Below are positions 34,375-41,951 of a stretch of DNA of 64,000 nt, in pieces. Source of the DNA: Actinophytocola sp036378875 (GTDB lineage Bacteria; Actinomycetota; Actinomycetes; Mycobacteriales; Pseudonocardiaceae); the NCBI RefSeq assembly GCF_036378875.1, contig NZ_DASUVO010000103.1, positions 44,957-108,956 of the forward strand. Reading direction: 5' to 3'. Under the pieces are notes generated by a model, which did not search any database, was not told the origin of the DNA, and saw only the letters and a program-made list of their open reading frames with translations. The translations under genes and the position numbers were made by a program. Every line of letters starts with the position of its first letter. The stretch's first letter is position 1.

Positions 34375-35164
34375 CCACCTTCCGGTACTTCGCCACCGAC
34401 AGCGGCACGAACACCGCCAGGATCACCAGCGAGGACAGCAGCGCGTACAGCACCGCGTTGTCCGCCGGCCAGCCCGGCGACGGCGCCATGCCCAGCGGCG
34501 CCTCATTGCCGAACAGGTCGCGCACCGACTGGATCACCGCCGTGAACGGGTTCCACTCCGCGATCGCACGTAACGGCCCCGGCATCGTGCCCGCACCGAC
34601 GAACGCCGACGAGATGAACGACAGCGGGAACAACCACATCAACCCGGCACTCTGCGCGACCTCGACACTCGGCGCCGACAGCCCGATCAACGCGCCGATC
34701 CACGACATCGCGAACCCGAACAGCAGGAGCAGCAGGTATGCGAGCACCGCGTCCAGGAAACTGCCCCGGATCCGCCAGCCGACGAGTAACCCGCACAGCG
34801 ACATGATCACGAGCGCTATCGACGACACGACGAGGTCCGAGACCGTCCGGCCCATCAGCACGGCGAGGCGCGACATCGGCAGCGAGCGAAACCGGTCGAT
34901 GATGCCTTTCTGCAGGTCGTTACACAACCCGATCACGGTGAACGCCGAGTTGAACGAGATGGTCTGCACGAAGATGCCGGCGATCAGGAACTCGCGGTAC
35001 TGGGTGCCGCCCAGCGCGCCACCGAACACGTACGCGAACAGCAGTACGAACATGATCGGCTGGATCACCGCGGCGAACAGCCAGTCGGCGCTGCGCCGGA
35101 CGTTGAGCAGGTTGCGCCACGTGACGATGCCGCCGTCACGCAGGCCCTGGGCGAGCACAGTCAC
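34364..35164 (-). CDS. ABC-2-type transporter permease (DrrB-like)
   Basis: A 266-residue permease with six transmembrane helices and the ABC-2 signature near FRSLPMSRLAVLMGRT. The start GTG at 35164 overlaps the ATPase stop as GTGA, so the two are translationally coupled. DrrAB-type exporters move drugs or lipids such as antibiotics or phthiocerol-like lipids outward; no substrate can be assigned here. Convergent with NAT, overlapping 11 bp. Confidence 0.86.
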   Translation of the reverse strand: MTVLAQGLRDGGIVTWRNLLNVRRSADWLFAAVIQPIMFVLLFAYVFGGALGGTQYREFLIAGIFVQTISFNSAFTVIGLCNDLQKGIIDRFRSLPMSRLAVLMGRTVSDLVVSSIALVIMSLCGLLVGWRIRGSFLDAVLAYLLLLLFGFAMSWIGALIGLSAPSVEVAQSAGLMWLFPLSFISSAFVGAGTMPGPLRAIAEWNPFTAVIQSVRDLFGNEAPLGMAPSPGWPADNAVLYALLSSLVILAVFVPLSVAKYRKVASK

Positions 35165-36117
35165 TGGGAGTCCTCCGTCACGTGACCAGTAAGGGACAGG
35201 AACACGTCGTCGAGCGTCGGCCGGTGCAGGCCGACGTCCAGGACGGTCACGCCTTCGACGTCGAGCCGGCGCAACGCCTCGATCAGCGACTTCGGACCTC
35301 CGTCGACCACCACCTGGACCCGCCGGCTGTGCCGGTCGGTGGTCGGCTCGCCGGCACCGACCTCGGCCAGCACCCGCACCGCCGCGTCCAGGTCGGCCTC
35401 GTCGGCCACCACGATCTCCAGCTTCTCGCCGCCGACCTCGCTCTTCAGCTCGTCGGCGCTGCCGCTGGCGATCACGCGGCCGTGGTCGATCACCAGGATG
35501 GTGTTGGCCAGCTGGTCGGCCTCCTCCAGATACTGGGTGGTCAGCAGCACCGTAGCGCCGTCCGACACCAGCTCGCCGATGACCTCCCACGTGTCGAGGC
35601 GGCCTCGCGGGTCGAGACCGGTGGTCGGCTCGTCGAGCAGCACCACCTGCGGTTCCGCGACCAGCGCGCCGGCGAGGTCGAGGCGCCTGCGCATGCCGCC
35701 CGAGTACGTCTTGGCCGGGCGGCCGGCCGCGTCGGTGAGCCGGAACCGGGTGATCAGCTCGTCGGCGCGTTTGCGTGCGTCCGGTTTGTTCATGCCGTAC
35801 AGCCGGCCGACCATGTACAGGTTCTCGAAGCCGGTCAGGTTCTCGTCGACGGCCGCGTACTGGCCGGACAACCCGATCGACTCACGCACCTTGTTCGGCT
35901 CGGCCAGCACGTCGTACCCGGCGACCCACGCGCGGCCGGAGTCTGGACGTAAGAGGGTGGTCAGGATCCGCACAGCGGTGGTCTTGCCTGCCCCGTTCGG
36001 GCCGAGCAGGCCGAGTACCGTGCCGGTCGGTATCTCAAGGTCGATGCCGTCCAGGGCGCGTGTGGACCCGAAGGTCTTGACCAACGCCTCGGCACGGACG
36101 GCCACGTCCGTTGGCAT
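35161..36117 (-). CDS. ABC transporter ATPase (DrrA-like)
   Basis: A 318-residue ATPase: Walker A GPNGAGKT at 39-46, Q-loop SGQYAAVDENLTG, signature YSGGMRRRLD near 138-147, Walker B VVLLDEPTTGLDP near 158-170, H-loop TTQYLEEAD, and the roughly 100-residue C-terminal DrrA-type domain ending in RPTLDDVFLSLTGH. Encoded 72 bp downstream of pheA on the opposite operon side (same strand), with its own ATG at 36117. Powers the permease at 34364. Confidence 0.9.
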   Translation of the reverse strand: MPTDVAVRAEALVKTFGSTRALDGIDLEIPTGTVLGLLGPNGAGKTTAVRILTTLLRPDSGRAWVAGYDVLAEPNKVRESIGLSGQYAAVDENLTGFENLYMVGRLYGMNKPDARKRADELITRFRLTDAAGRPAKTYSGGMRRRLDLAGALVAEPQVVLLDEPTTGLDPRGRLDTWEVIGELVSDGATVLLTTQYLEEADQLANTILVIDHGRVIASGSADELKSEVGGEKLEIVVADEADLDAAVRVLAEVGAGEPTTDRHSRRVQVVVDGGPKSLIEALRRLDVEGVTVLDVGLHRPTLDDVFLSLTGHVTEDSQ

Positions 36118-36189
36118 GTGAGGTCTCCCCTGCCTCGTCTGATGTGACGGGGCGCACTGTAGACCTCGGCACCGACAGTTTCGCGTGGT

Positions 36190-37107
36190 TTATCTGGTGC
36201 GCCCGTCCCGCACGTTCGCCACCCACCGCTCCGCCGCCGCGTAGTCCTCGTCGGCGTTGTAGGCGCCGGCGATGGTGGCGCTGCCGTCGACCTTCGGGTA
36301 CGAGCCGAGGAAGCGAACGTCCTGGCAGCGCCGGTGCAGGGCGGCGAGCGCGTCGCCGACCCGCCGTTCGGCGACGTGTCCGTCGAAGTCGAGGTAGAAG
36401 CGGTACTCCCCCAGCCGGCCCTTCAGCGGGCGGGACTCGATGCGGCTCAGGTTGATGCCGCGCAGGGCCAGCTCGGTGAGCAGTTCCGCCAGCACGCCGG
36501 TGCGCTCGTAGGCCGCGACCACGGCAATCGAGGTGCGGTCCGAGCCGGTCGGCGGCGGCAGCTCGCCGGGGCGCTGCAGGACGAGGAAGCGGGTGACCGC
36601 GTCGGCGACGTCCGCGATGCCGGTCGCCAGCACGTCGAGCTTGTAGTGGGTGACGGCGACCGGGGCGGTGATGGCGGCGTCGTAGTTCCCGTCGAGCACC
36701 CCGACCGCGGCGGCGGCCGTCGAGGTGGACGCCAGCTGGGTGGCGTGGCCGATGTTGGCGGCGAGCCAGCCCTGGACCTGGGCGAGCGCGTGCGGATGGC
36801 TGGCCACGGACTTGACGTCGGCCATCGTCATCCCCGGCCGCACGAGCAGGGAGAACGTGACCGGCAGCACGACCTCGGCGACCGCCACCAGTGGCTCGTC
36901 CTCGGTGAGCGCGTCCATGGTGGCCGACACCGCGCCCTCGACCGAGTTCTCCACCGGCACACAGGCCAGGTCGGCGCGACCATCCCGCACCATGGCAAGC
37001 GCTTCCGGCACGGTCACCGCCGGCACGAGCGTGTCGTCCGGGCGGGCCGCGCGGGCGGCCTGTTCGGAGAAGGTTCCCTGCGGCCCGAAGTAGGCGATGC
37101 TCGGCAC
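36190..37107 (-). CDS. pheA: Prephenate dehydratase
   Basis: A 305-residue monofunctional enzyme converting prephenate to phenylpyruvate in phenylalanine synthesis. The catalytic domain (1-180) starts IAYFGPQGTFSEQAA and contains the essential TRF triplet at 172-174 in DAVTRFLVL. The ACT regulatory domain (about 190-275) has ESRP at 224-227 in LSRIESRPLKGRLGEY, the phenylalanine-binding motif, so feedback inhibition is expected. Start ATG 37107. Its presence near serS parallels the mycobacterial order. Confidence 0.95.
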   Translation of the reverse strand: MPSIAYFGPQGTFSEQAARAARPDDTLVPAVTVPEALAMVRDGRADLACVPVENSVEGAVSATMDALTEDEPLVAVAEVVLPVTFSLLVRPGMTMADVKSVASHPHALAQVQGWLAANIGHATQLASTSTAAAAVGVLDGNYDAAITAPVAVTHYKLDVLATGIADVADAVTRFLVLQRPGELPPPTGSDRTSIAVVAAYERTGVLAELLTELALRGINLSRIESRPLKGRLGEYRFYLDFDGHVAERRVGDALAALHRRCQDVRFLGSYPKVDGSATIAGAYNADEDYAAAERWVANVRDGRTR

Positions 37108-37206
37108 CTGGACACCCTATGCCGTCCACCTGACCGCCCGTTCGACGTAACCCGATGGTGGCAACAGTTATCGGATGGCGGTTACGTCCAGTGCCGTCGA
37201 GATGCA

Positions 37207-37818
37207 ATGCTGAGGCCCGTGACCGCCGCCGAAGAGGCTGAGAAGGCAGGGACCGCGGCCGGAGAACCGCTTCGCCTGGTGCTGTGTGCCGTGGAAGATC
37301 CCCTGGCCGAAGCATGGGAAGCGGCCGCGGACGGGCGGCTGGAGGTCTACACGCACAGAGGCTCGACCCTGGACGTGGCCGCCGAGGCGGTCGTGAGCCC
37401 GGCGAACTCGTTCGGGTGGATGCGGGGCGGGATCGACGCCGTCTACGCACACGCGTTCCCGTCCATCGAGCAACACGTGCGCAGCGCGATACTGGCCTAC
37501 CACGGCGGTGAGCTGCCGGTCGGCCAGGCGGTGATCGTGCCGACGGACGCCTCCGCGCCGGCCTGGCTGATCAGCGCGCCGACCATGCGGTCACCCGGCG
37601 AGGTCCTGCCCCCGGACACCGTGCACCCCTACCTCGCGGCGCGGGCCGTGTTCAAGCTGTGGCGGTACGGCCGCCTCGAGGACGACCGTCCGGTCCGCGG
37701 CGTGGTGTCCACGATCGCGATGCCCGGCCTCGGCACCGGCGTGGGCGGGGTGCCACCGCAGGTGTGCGCCCGCCAGGTGATGGCGGCCTGGGACGAGGTC
37801 CTCGCCGACGCGCGGTGA
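37207..37818 (+). CDS. Macro-domain-like protein
   Basis: About 203 residues. The core shows AEAVVSPANSFGWMRGGIDAVYA near 56-78, typical of the ADP-ribose-binding loop of macro domains, and the second loop MPGLGTGVGGVPP near 170-182. No transmembrane or extra domain. Such proteins bind or remove ADP-ribose from proteins or tRNA-derived metabolites; the phage tail-associated macro branch is also similar. ATG 37207 or GTG 37219 may be the start; neither has a strong ribosome site. It diverges from pheA. Confidence 0.75.
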   Translation: MLRPVTAAEEAEKAGTAAGEPLRLVLCAVEDPLAEAWEAAADGRLEVYTHRGSTLDVAAEAVVSPANSFGWMRGGIDAVYAHAFPSIEQHVRSAILAYHGGELPVGQAVIVPTDASAPAWLISAPTMRSPGEVLPPDTVHPYLAARAVFKLWRYGRLEDDRPVRGVVSTIAMPGLGTGVGGVPPQVCARQVMAAWDEVLADAR

Positions 37819-37936
37819 TTGCCGAAACGACACGGTCACCAAATTGGCCGCCAGATTCACACTAAGGACGGCTCGCCAATATTGTGTCGGGCGGGTTAGC
37901 TGGGTAGCGACCGGAAATTCCTGGCAAGGAGGTCCA

Positions 37937-38323
37937 ATGTCGCTGACCGTCCCAGCCGACCTGTTGGAGAAAGCCCAGCAGGGCCCGGTGTCCGACGACG
38001 AATTCATCGCGTGCATCCGTGACTCGCTGCCCTACGCGTGGTCGGTCGTCACGGATCTCGCCGACCGGCTCTCGGCGGGCGAAGGGCCGTTCGCCGACAA
38101 CCAGAAGGAGCCGCCGGACGAGCAGGCCCGTGGTCAACTCCTGCGCCTGGTCGGCAGCGATGCCATGCGTGGCGCCGTCGAACGGCACTTCAACGTGCGA
38201 CTGGCGTTCCAGAACTGCCACCGCGTCGCGCTGTTCGACCCGGCCGCGCACAACGCGTACGCCGACTTCGTCAGCCCGAGGGCGCAACTGCTGAACCAGA
38301 GCCCCGAATTGGTCAACTGCTGA
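37937..38323 (+). CDS. SCO5389-like small protein
   Basis: A 128-residue soluble protein beginning MSLTVPADLLEKA, with ARGQLLRLVGSDAMRGAVERHF near 66-87, RLAFQNCHRVALF near 90-102 and the highly characteristic end SPRAQLLNQSPELVNC. This matches, from memory, the small actinobacterial SCO5389 family of unknown function. An AAGGAGG ribosome site lies 5 bp before ATG 37937. It stands alone, ended by a bidirectional hairpin. Confidence 0.7.
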   Translation: MSLTVPADLLEKAQQGPVSDDEFIACIRDSLPYAWSVVTDLADRLSAGEGPFADNQKEPPDEQARGQLLRLVGSDAMRGAVERHFNVRLAFQNCHRVALFDPAAHNAYADFVSPRAQLLNQSPELVNC

Positions 38324-38330
38324 CAAGTGC

Positions 38331-38361
38331 CGAAAAGGGAGTCCCTGTGGCTCCCTTTTCG
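38331..38361. terminator. Bidirectional terminator
   Basis: Perfect 11-bp stem CGAAAAGGGAG / CTCCCTTTTCG around a 9-base loop between two convergent genes (ends 38323 and 38379). The A- and T-rich outer arms make it effective in both directions. Confidence 0.88.
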
Positions 38362-38378
38362 ACAATTGACATATGCAG

Positions 38379-38876
38379 CTATTGCAATTCCATTGTCAGT
38401 TCCAGCTCGTCGCGGATGGGAATGCCGTCCAGGCCGAGCGACGGAATCTCCGGTTTGATCTTTCTCGTCTCGTCGACGGCGCCGACCCGAAGTGCGGAGA
38501 GCCGGAAGCCGGCGCGTTGGTAGAAGCGCAGCGCTCGGGTGTTGTCGTTCGTGGTGGTCACGTGGACGCGACGGACGCCCGTGGCTCGGCACTCCTCGAC
38601 CAGCGCGCCGAGCAGTGCCGAGCCGACACCGCCGCCCGCGAACGCGTTGATCGTCACCAGCTCGGCCACGCCGTCGCGCACGAGGTAGGTGAGCAGGCCC
38701 ACCACCTCGTCGCCCGACTCCGCGAGCCAGCCAGGCAGGGTCGACGCGTCCACCACGCCGCCCAGCGACAGGGCCACCACCTCGACCGCGCCCCACTCAC
38801 GCACGAGCAGCGGCGTCACGACGGGCTTGTCGGCCGAGGTGAGCGGGCGGAGCGTGTACGGAGTCACAGTGCTCAT
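38379..38876 (-). CDS. GNAT-family N-acetyltransferase
   Basis: A 165-residue acetyltransferase. The acetyl-CoA-binding motif A is GGGVGSALLGALVEECRATG near 80-99, preceded by AELVTINAFA; motif B is ALRFYQRAGFRLSALRVGAVDE near 113-134. Substrate unknown; this branch (GGxGSALL with NDNTRALRFYQRAGF) usually acts on small molecules or peptides. Converges on the SCO5389-like gene over a terminator and diverges from coaA. Confidence 0.85.
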   Translation of the reverse strand: MSTVTPYTLRPLTSADKPVVTPLLVREWGAVEVVALSLGGVVDASTLPGWLAESGDEVVGLLTYLVRDGVAELVTINAFAGGGVGSALLGALVEECRATGVRRVHVTTTNDNTRALRFYQRAGFRLSALRVGAVDETRKIKPEIPSLGLDGIPIRDELELTMELQ

Positions 38877-38905
38877 GCTGCCCGGACCCCTTAACGTTTG
38901 TTGAC

Positions 38906-39838
38906 GTGGCCGTAAAGACCCGCGACCTCAGCCCGTACGTGGAGTTGCGTCGCGAGCAGTGGCGGGAGCTACGGCGCGCCACACCACTGACACTGACGCT
39001 CGACGAGCTGGTACGGCTGCGTGGCCTCGGCGACCCGGTCGACCTGGACGAGGTGGTCGACGTCTACCTGCCGCTGTCCCGGCTGATCAGCCTGCGGGTC
39101 GCGGCACGGCAGCGGTTACACGCGGACACGACGTCGTTCCTCGGCGAGCCCTCGACCCGGCAGGTGCCGTTCGTGATCGGGATCGCCGGCAGCGTCGCGG
39201 TCGGCAAGTCCACGACGGCGCGGCTGCTGCGCACGTTGCTCGCTCGCTGGCCGCACCACCCACGGGTGGACCTGGTGACCACCGACGGGTTCCTGTGGCC
39301 GAAGGCGGACCTGATCCGGCGCGGCATGATGAGCCGCAAGGGTTTCCCGGAGAGCTACGACCGACGTAGTCTGCTGCGGTTCGTCACCGACGTGAAGTCC
39401 GGCGCGCCCGAGGTGCACGCACCCGTGTACTCGCACCTGCTGTACGACATCGTGCCCGACGAGTTACAGGTCGTGCGCAGGCCGGACATCCTGATCATCG
39501 AAGGCCTGAACGTGCTGCTCCCCGGCCAGGGGCTGACCGTGGCGGACCTGTTCGACTTCTCGATCTACGTGGACGCGCACACCGACGACATCGCCCGCTG
39601 GTACGTGGAGCGGTTCCTGACCCTGCGGGACACGGCGTTCGCCGACCCGGACTCGCACTTCCACCACTACGCGGGCCTCACCGACGAGGACGCTCGCGCG
39701 GAGGCCACGAAGCTCTGGCAGAAGATCAACGAGCCGAACCTCGTGCGGAACATCCTGCCGACCCGACCGAGGGCGTCGCTGGTACTCAGGAAGGACGCCG
39801 ACCACCGGATCAGCCGGGTTCGCCTGCGGAAACTCTGA
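38906..39838 (+). CDS. coaA: Type I pantothenate kinase
   Basis: A 310-residue kinase performing the first step of CoA synthesis, pantothenate to 4'-phosphopantothenate. P-loop GIAGSVAVGKST at 92-103, substrate residues in VTTDGFLWP near 124-132 and SRKGFPESYDRRSLL near 143-157, YSHLLYDIVP near 176-185 and the dimer helix MRFNFEA-equivalent LFDFSIYVDA. Length and order match bacterial CoaA, where CoA feedback inhibition acts at the P-loop. GTG start at 38906; the ribosome site is poor, and leaderless initiation is possible. Confidence 0.95.
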   Translation: MAVKTRDLSPYVELRREQWRELRRATPLTLTLDELVRLRGLGDPVDLDEVVDVYLPLSRLISLRVAARQRLHADTTSFLGEPSTRQVPFVIGIAGSVAVGKSTTARLLRTLLARWPHHPRVDLVTTDGFLWPKADLIRRGMMSRKGFPESYDRRSLLRFVTDVKSGAPEVHAPVYSHLLYDIVPDELQVVRRPDILIIEGLNVLLPGQGLTVADLFDFSIYVDAHTDDIARWYVERFLTLRDTAFADPDSHFHHYAGLTDEDARAEATKLWQKINEPNLVRNILPTRPRASLVLRKDADHRISRVRLRKL

Positions 39839-39868
39839 TTCTCGGTGCCTTGTGGTTGGGTAGTCGGA

Positions 39869-40612
39869 GTGGACGAGCAGAGATTTCTGGAGTGTCTGGA
39901 GGCCGACTACACCCGGCTTCGCGAGGTCGCTCCGGACGCGCTGGACGAGCCGGTGCCCACCTGTCCTGGGTGGACCGGTCGTGACCTGGTGCGGCACGTG
40001 GCGGAGGTGTACCTGCACAAGGCGGAGACCCTGCGCCAGGGCACCTGGCCGACGCCGTGGCCGCCGGAGCTACCCGGCGACCCGATCGTCGAGCTCGATG
40101 ACGCCTACCGGCGGCTCGTCGGGGAGCTGACCGCACGCAAGCCGACGGACCACGCCCTGACCTGGTACGAGCCGGACCAGACCGTCGGGTTCTGGTTACG
40201 CAGGATGGCGCAGGAGACCGTGATCCACCGGTTCGACGCCGAACTGGCGGCGTCGGTGCCGCTCGCGCCGGTCCCGACCGATCTCGCCGAGGACGGCATC
40301 GAAGAGCTGCTGGTGTGCTTCCTCACCTACGCGTCGGACGAGTACCCGGACGAGCTGGGCGAGCACCTGACCGACTGCGACGGCCGGACGGTGCAGATCG
40401 CGACCGAGGGCGCGGGCTGGCAGGTGCAGATCGGTCCGACCGAGGTCACGGTCGAGCGCGGGCACTTCGACGCCGAGGCGGGGGTGGCGGGGGAAGCCGC
40501 CGCCGTGCTGCGGTGGGTGTGGCGACGCGCGGGGGACGACGCGGTCACGCTGGAGGGCAACAGGTGGGTGCTCGGCAAGCTGCGGACACTGCTGGGGGTC
40601 ACGACGCAATAG
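39869..40612 (+). CDS. Maleylpyruvate isomerase-like DinB-superfamily enzyme (mycothiol-type)
   Basis: A 247-residue protein of the DinB/TIGR03083 type. The N-terminal four-helix bundle has VPTCPGWTGRDLVRHVAEVY near 30-49 and QETVIHRFDAELA near 115-127 with a metal-binding His pattern (His45, His120-type positions). The C-terminal part is an SCP2-like sterol-carrier/MDMPI-C domain. Relatives include the mycothiol-dependent maleylpyruvate isomerase, but most family members have unknown thiol-transfer reactions. GTG start 39869, 30 bp after coaA. Confidence 0.78.
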   Translation: MDEQRFLECLEADYTRLREVAPDALDEPVPTCPGWTGRDLVRHVAEVYLHKAETLRQGTWPTPWPPELPGDPIVELDDAYRRLVGELTARKPTDHALTWYEPDQTVGFWLRRMAQETVIHRFDAELAASVPLAPVPTDLAEDGIEELLVCFLTYASDEYPDELGEHLTDCDGRTVQIATEGAGWQVQIGPTEVTVERGHFDAEAGVAGEAAAVLRWVWRRAGDDAVTLEGNRWVLGKLRTLLGVTTQ

Positions 40613-40622
40613 GCTCTCGGGT

Positions 40623-41258
40623 ATGGCTGTGCGCGTGGCACTCGTCGACGATCACGAGGTGGTGCGGCGCGGGCTGCGTGACCTGCTCGACGGTGAGCCC
40701 GGCATCGAGGTGGTGGCCGAGGCGGGCGGCGTCGAGGAGGCGCTGACACGGGTCGGAGCGACGTTGCCGGACGTGGTGGTGGTCGACGTGCGGCTGCCGG
40801 ACGGCGACGGGGTGGCGCTGTGCCGTGCTTTGCGGTCTCTGGACCCGGCACCGAAGTGCCTGGTGCTGACCGCGTTCGACGACGAGCGCGCTCTGGTCGA
40901 GGCGATCATGGCGGGGGCGTCCGGGTACCTGCTGAAACAGGTGCGTGGGCAGGACCTGGTGGACGCCGTGCGCGAGGTCGCGGCCGGCCGGTCGCTGTTG
41001 GACCCGGTCACGACCGCGCACGTGCTGGACCGCATGCGCGAGTCGGCGAAGACCGACGAGCTGACAGCGCTCACCGAACGCGAGCGAGCCGTGCTGGAGC
41101 TGATGGGCGAGGGCATGACCAACCGCCAGATCGCCGAGCGACTGTTCCTGGCGGAGAAGACGGTCAAGAACTACGTGACGTCGGTGCTCGCGAAGCTCGG
41201 CATGGAGCGCCGCACGCAGGCGGTGGCGTGGATCGCCCGGCGGTCACAGCGGGACTGA
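40623..41258 (+). CDS. DevR/NarL-family response regulator
   Basis: A 211-residue regulator: receiver with DD at 9-10, Asp55 in VVVVDVRLPDGDG, Thr near 82 and Lys near 104 in YLLKQVRG; LuxR HTH from about 143 (LTERERAVLELMGEGMTNRQ, then LAEKTVKNYVTSVLAKLGMERR). The extended spacing and NYVTSVL recognition helix resemble DevR/DosR. A GAF-type DevS-like kinase lies 4 kb away at 45280, which is the likely partner. Starts ATG 40623, 10 bp after the DinB gene. It overlaps the convergent methyltransferase end by 15 bp. Confidence 0.9.
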   Translation: MAVRVALVDDHEVVRRGLRDLLDGEPGIEVVAEAGGVEEALTRVGATLPDVVVVDVRLPDGDGVALCRALRSLDPAPKCLVLTAFDDERALVEAIMAGASGYLLKQVRGQDLVDAVREVAAGRSLLDPVTTAHVLDRMRESAKTDELTALTERERAVLELMGEGMTNRQIAERLFLAEKTVKNYVTSVLAKLGMERRTQAVAWIARRSQRD

Positions 41259-41882
41259 CACCCGGCGGGCCAGCATGTAGGCCTGTGCTGTGTCCTCCGG
41301 GTAGTCGCCGCCCTCGTCGGGGGCGCGGTGGAGGGTTGCGCGCACGGTGAAGCCCGCCGCCGCCAGTAACTCGGCCATGTGGTCCGGTTGGCGGTGGTGG
41401 AAGTGCAGCGACACGTCGTGCGTGCCCGCCCTGGTGCGGTGCACCACCTCGTCGCCTGCCTGGAATGCCAGCAGTAGGTGGCCGCCCGGTGTCAGGACCC
41501 GGTGGAACTCCGCCAGGGCCGTCGGCAGCTGAGAGTCCGGGACGTGGATGGTCGGGTACCAGGCGACCACGCCGCCCAGTGTGGCGTCCTCGATGGCCAG
41601 TGCCGTCATCGTGCCCTCGGTGAAGCGCAGGTCCGGGTAGGTGCGACGGGCGATCTCGATCATTCGTGGCGACAGGTCGATGCCGAAGGCCGAGACACCT
41701 CGGTCACGCAGGAACGCCGTCACCCGGCCGGTGCCGCAGCCGACGTCGACCACCGGGCCCGTCGCCAGCTCCGCGAACGCCGTCAGCATGGCTCGGTCGA
41801 AGGGTTTGGTCGTCAGCTCACCGTCGATCCACGTCGCGTAGTCCTCTGCCGTGGCGTCGTAGGAACGTCTGGTGTCGTCCAC
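41244..41882 (-). CDS. Class I SAM-dependent methyltransferase
   Basis: A 212-residue methyltransferase with YDATAEDYATWI at the start, motif I VVDVGCGTGRVTAFL near 44-58, acidic motif II GIDLSPRMIEIAR near 67-79 and motif IV GGVVAWYPTIHVP near 103-115. The fold is complete; the substrate is unknown (small-molecule type). GTG start at 41882. Stands alone between two convergent ends. Confidence 0.85.
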   Translation of the reverse strand: MDDTRRSYDATAEDYATWIDGELTTKPFDRAMLTAFAELATGPVVDVGCGTGRVTAFLRDRGVSAFGIDLSPRMIEIARRTYPDLRFTEGTMTALAIEDATLGGVVAWYPTIHVPDSQLPTALAEFHRVLTPGGHLLLAFQAGDEVVHRTRAGTHDVSLHFHHRQPDHMAELLAAAGFTVRATLHRAPDEGGDYPEDTAQAYMLARRVSVPL

Positions 41883-41898
41883 GACCGGTGACCGTAAC

Positions 41899-41940
41899 GT
41901 GCCCGCGGGCGCCTCCGTGGAGGTCGCCCGCGGGCGGTGT
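41899..41940 (-). terminator. Terminator after the MacB-type permease
   Basis: CCGCGGGCG-cctcc-gtg-gaggt-CGCCCGCGG forms a long stem with a short loop, 12 bp beyond the stop of the minus-strand permease gene. Confidence 0.75.
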
Positions 41941-41951
41941 GACCGGGCCGA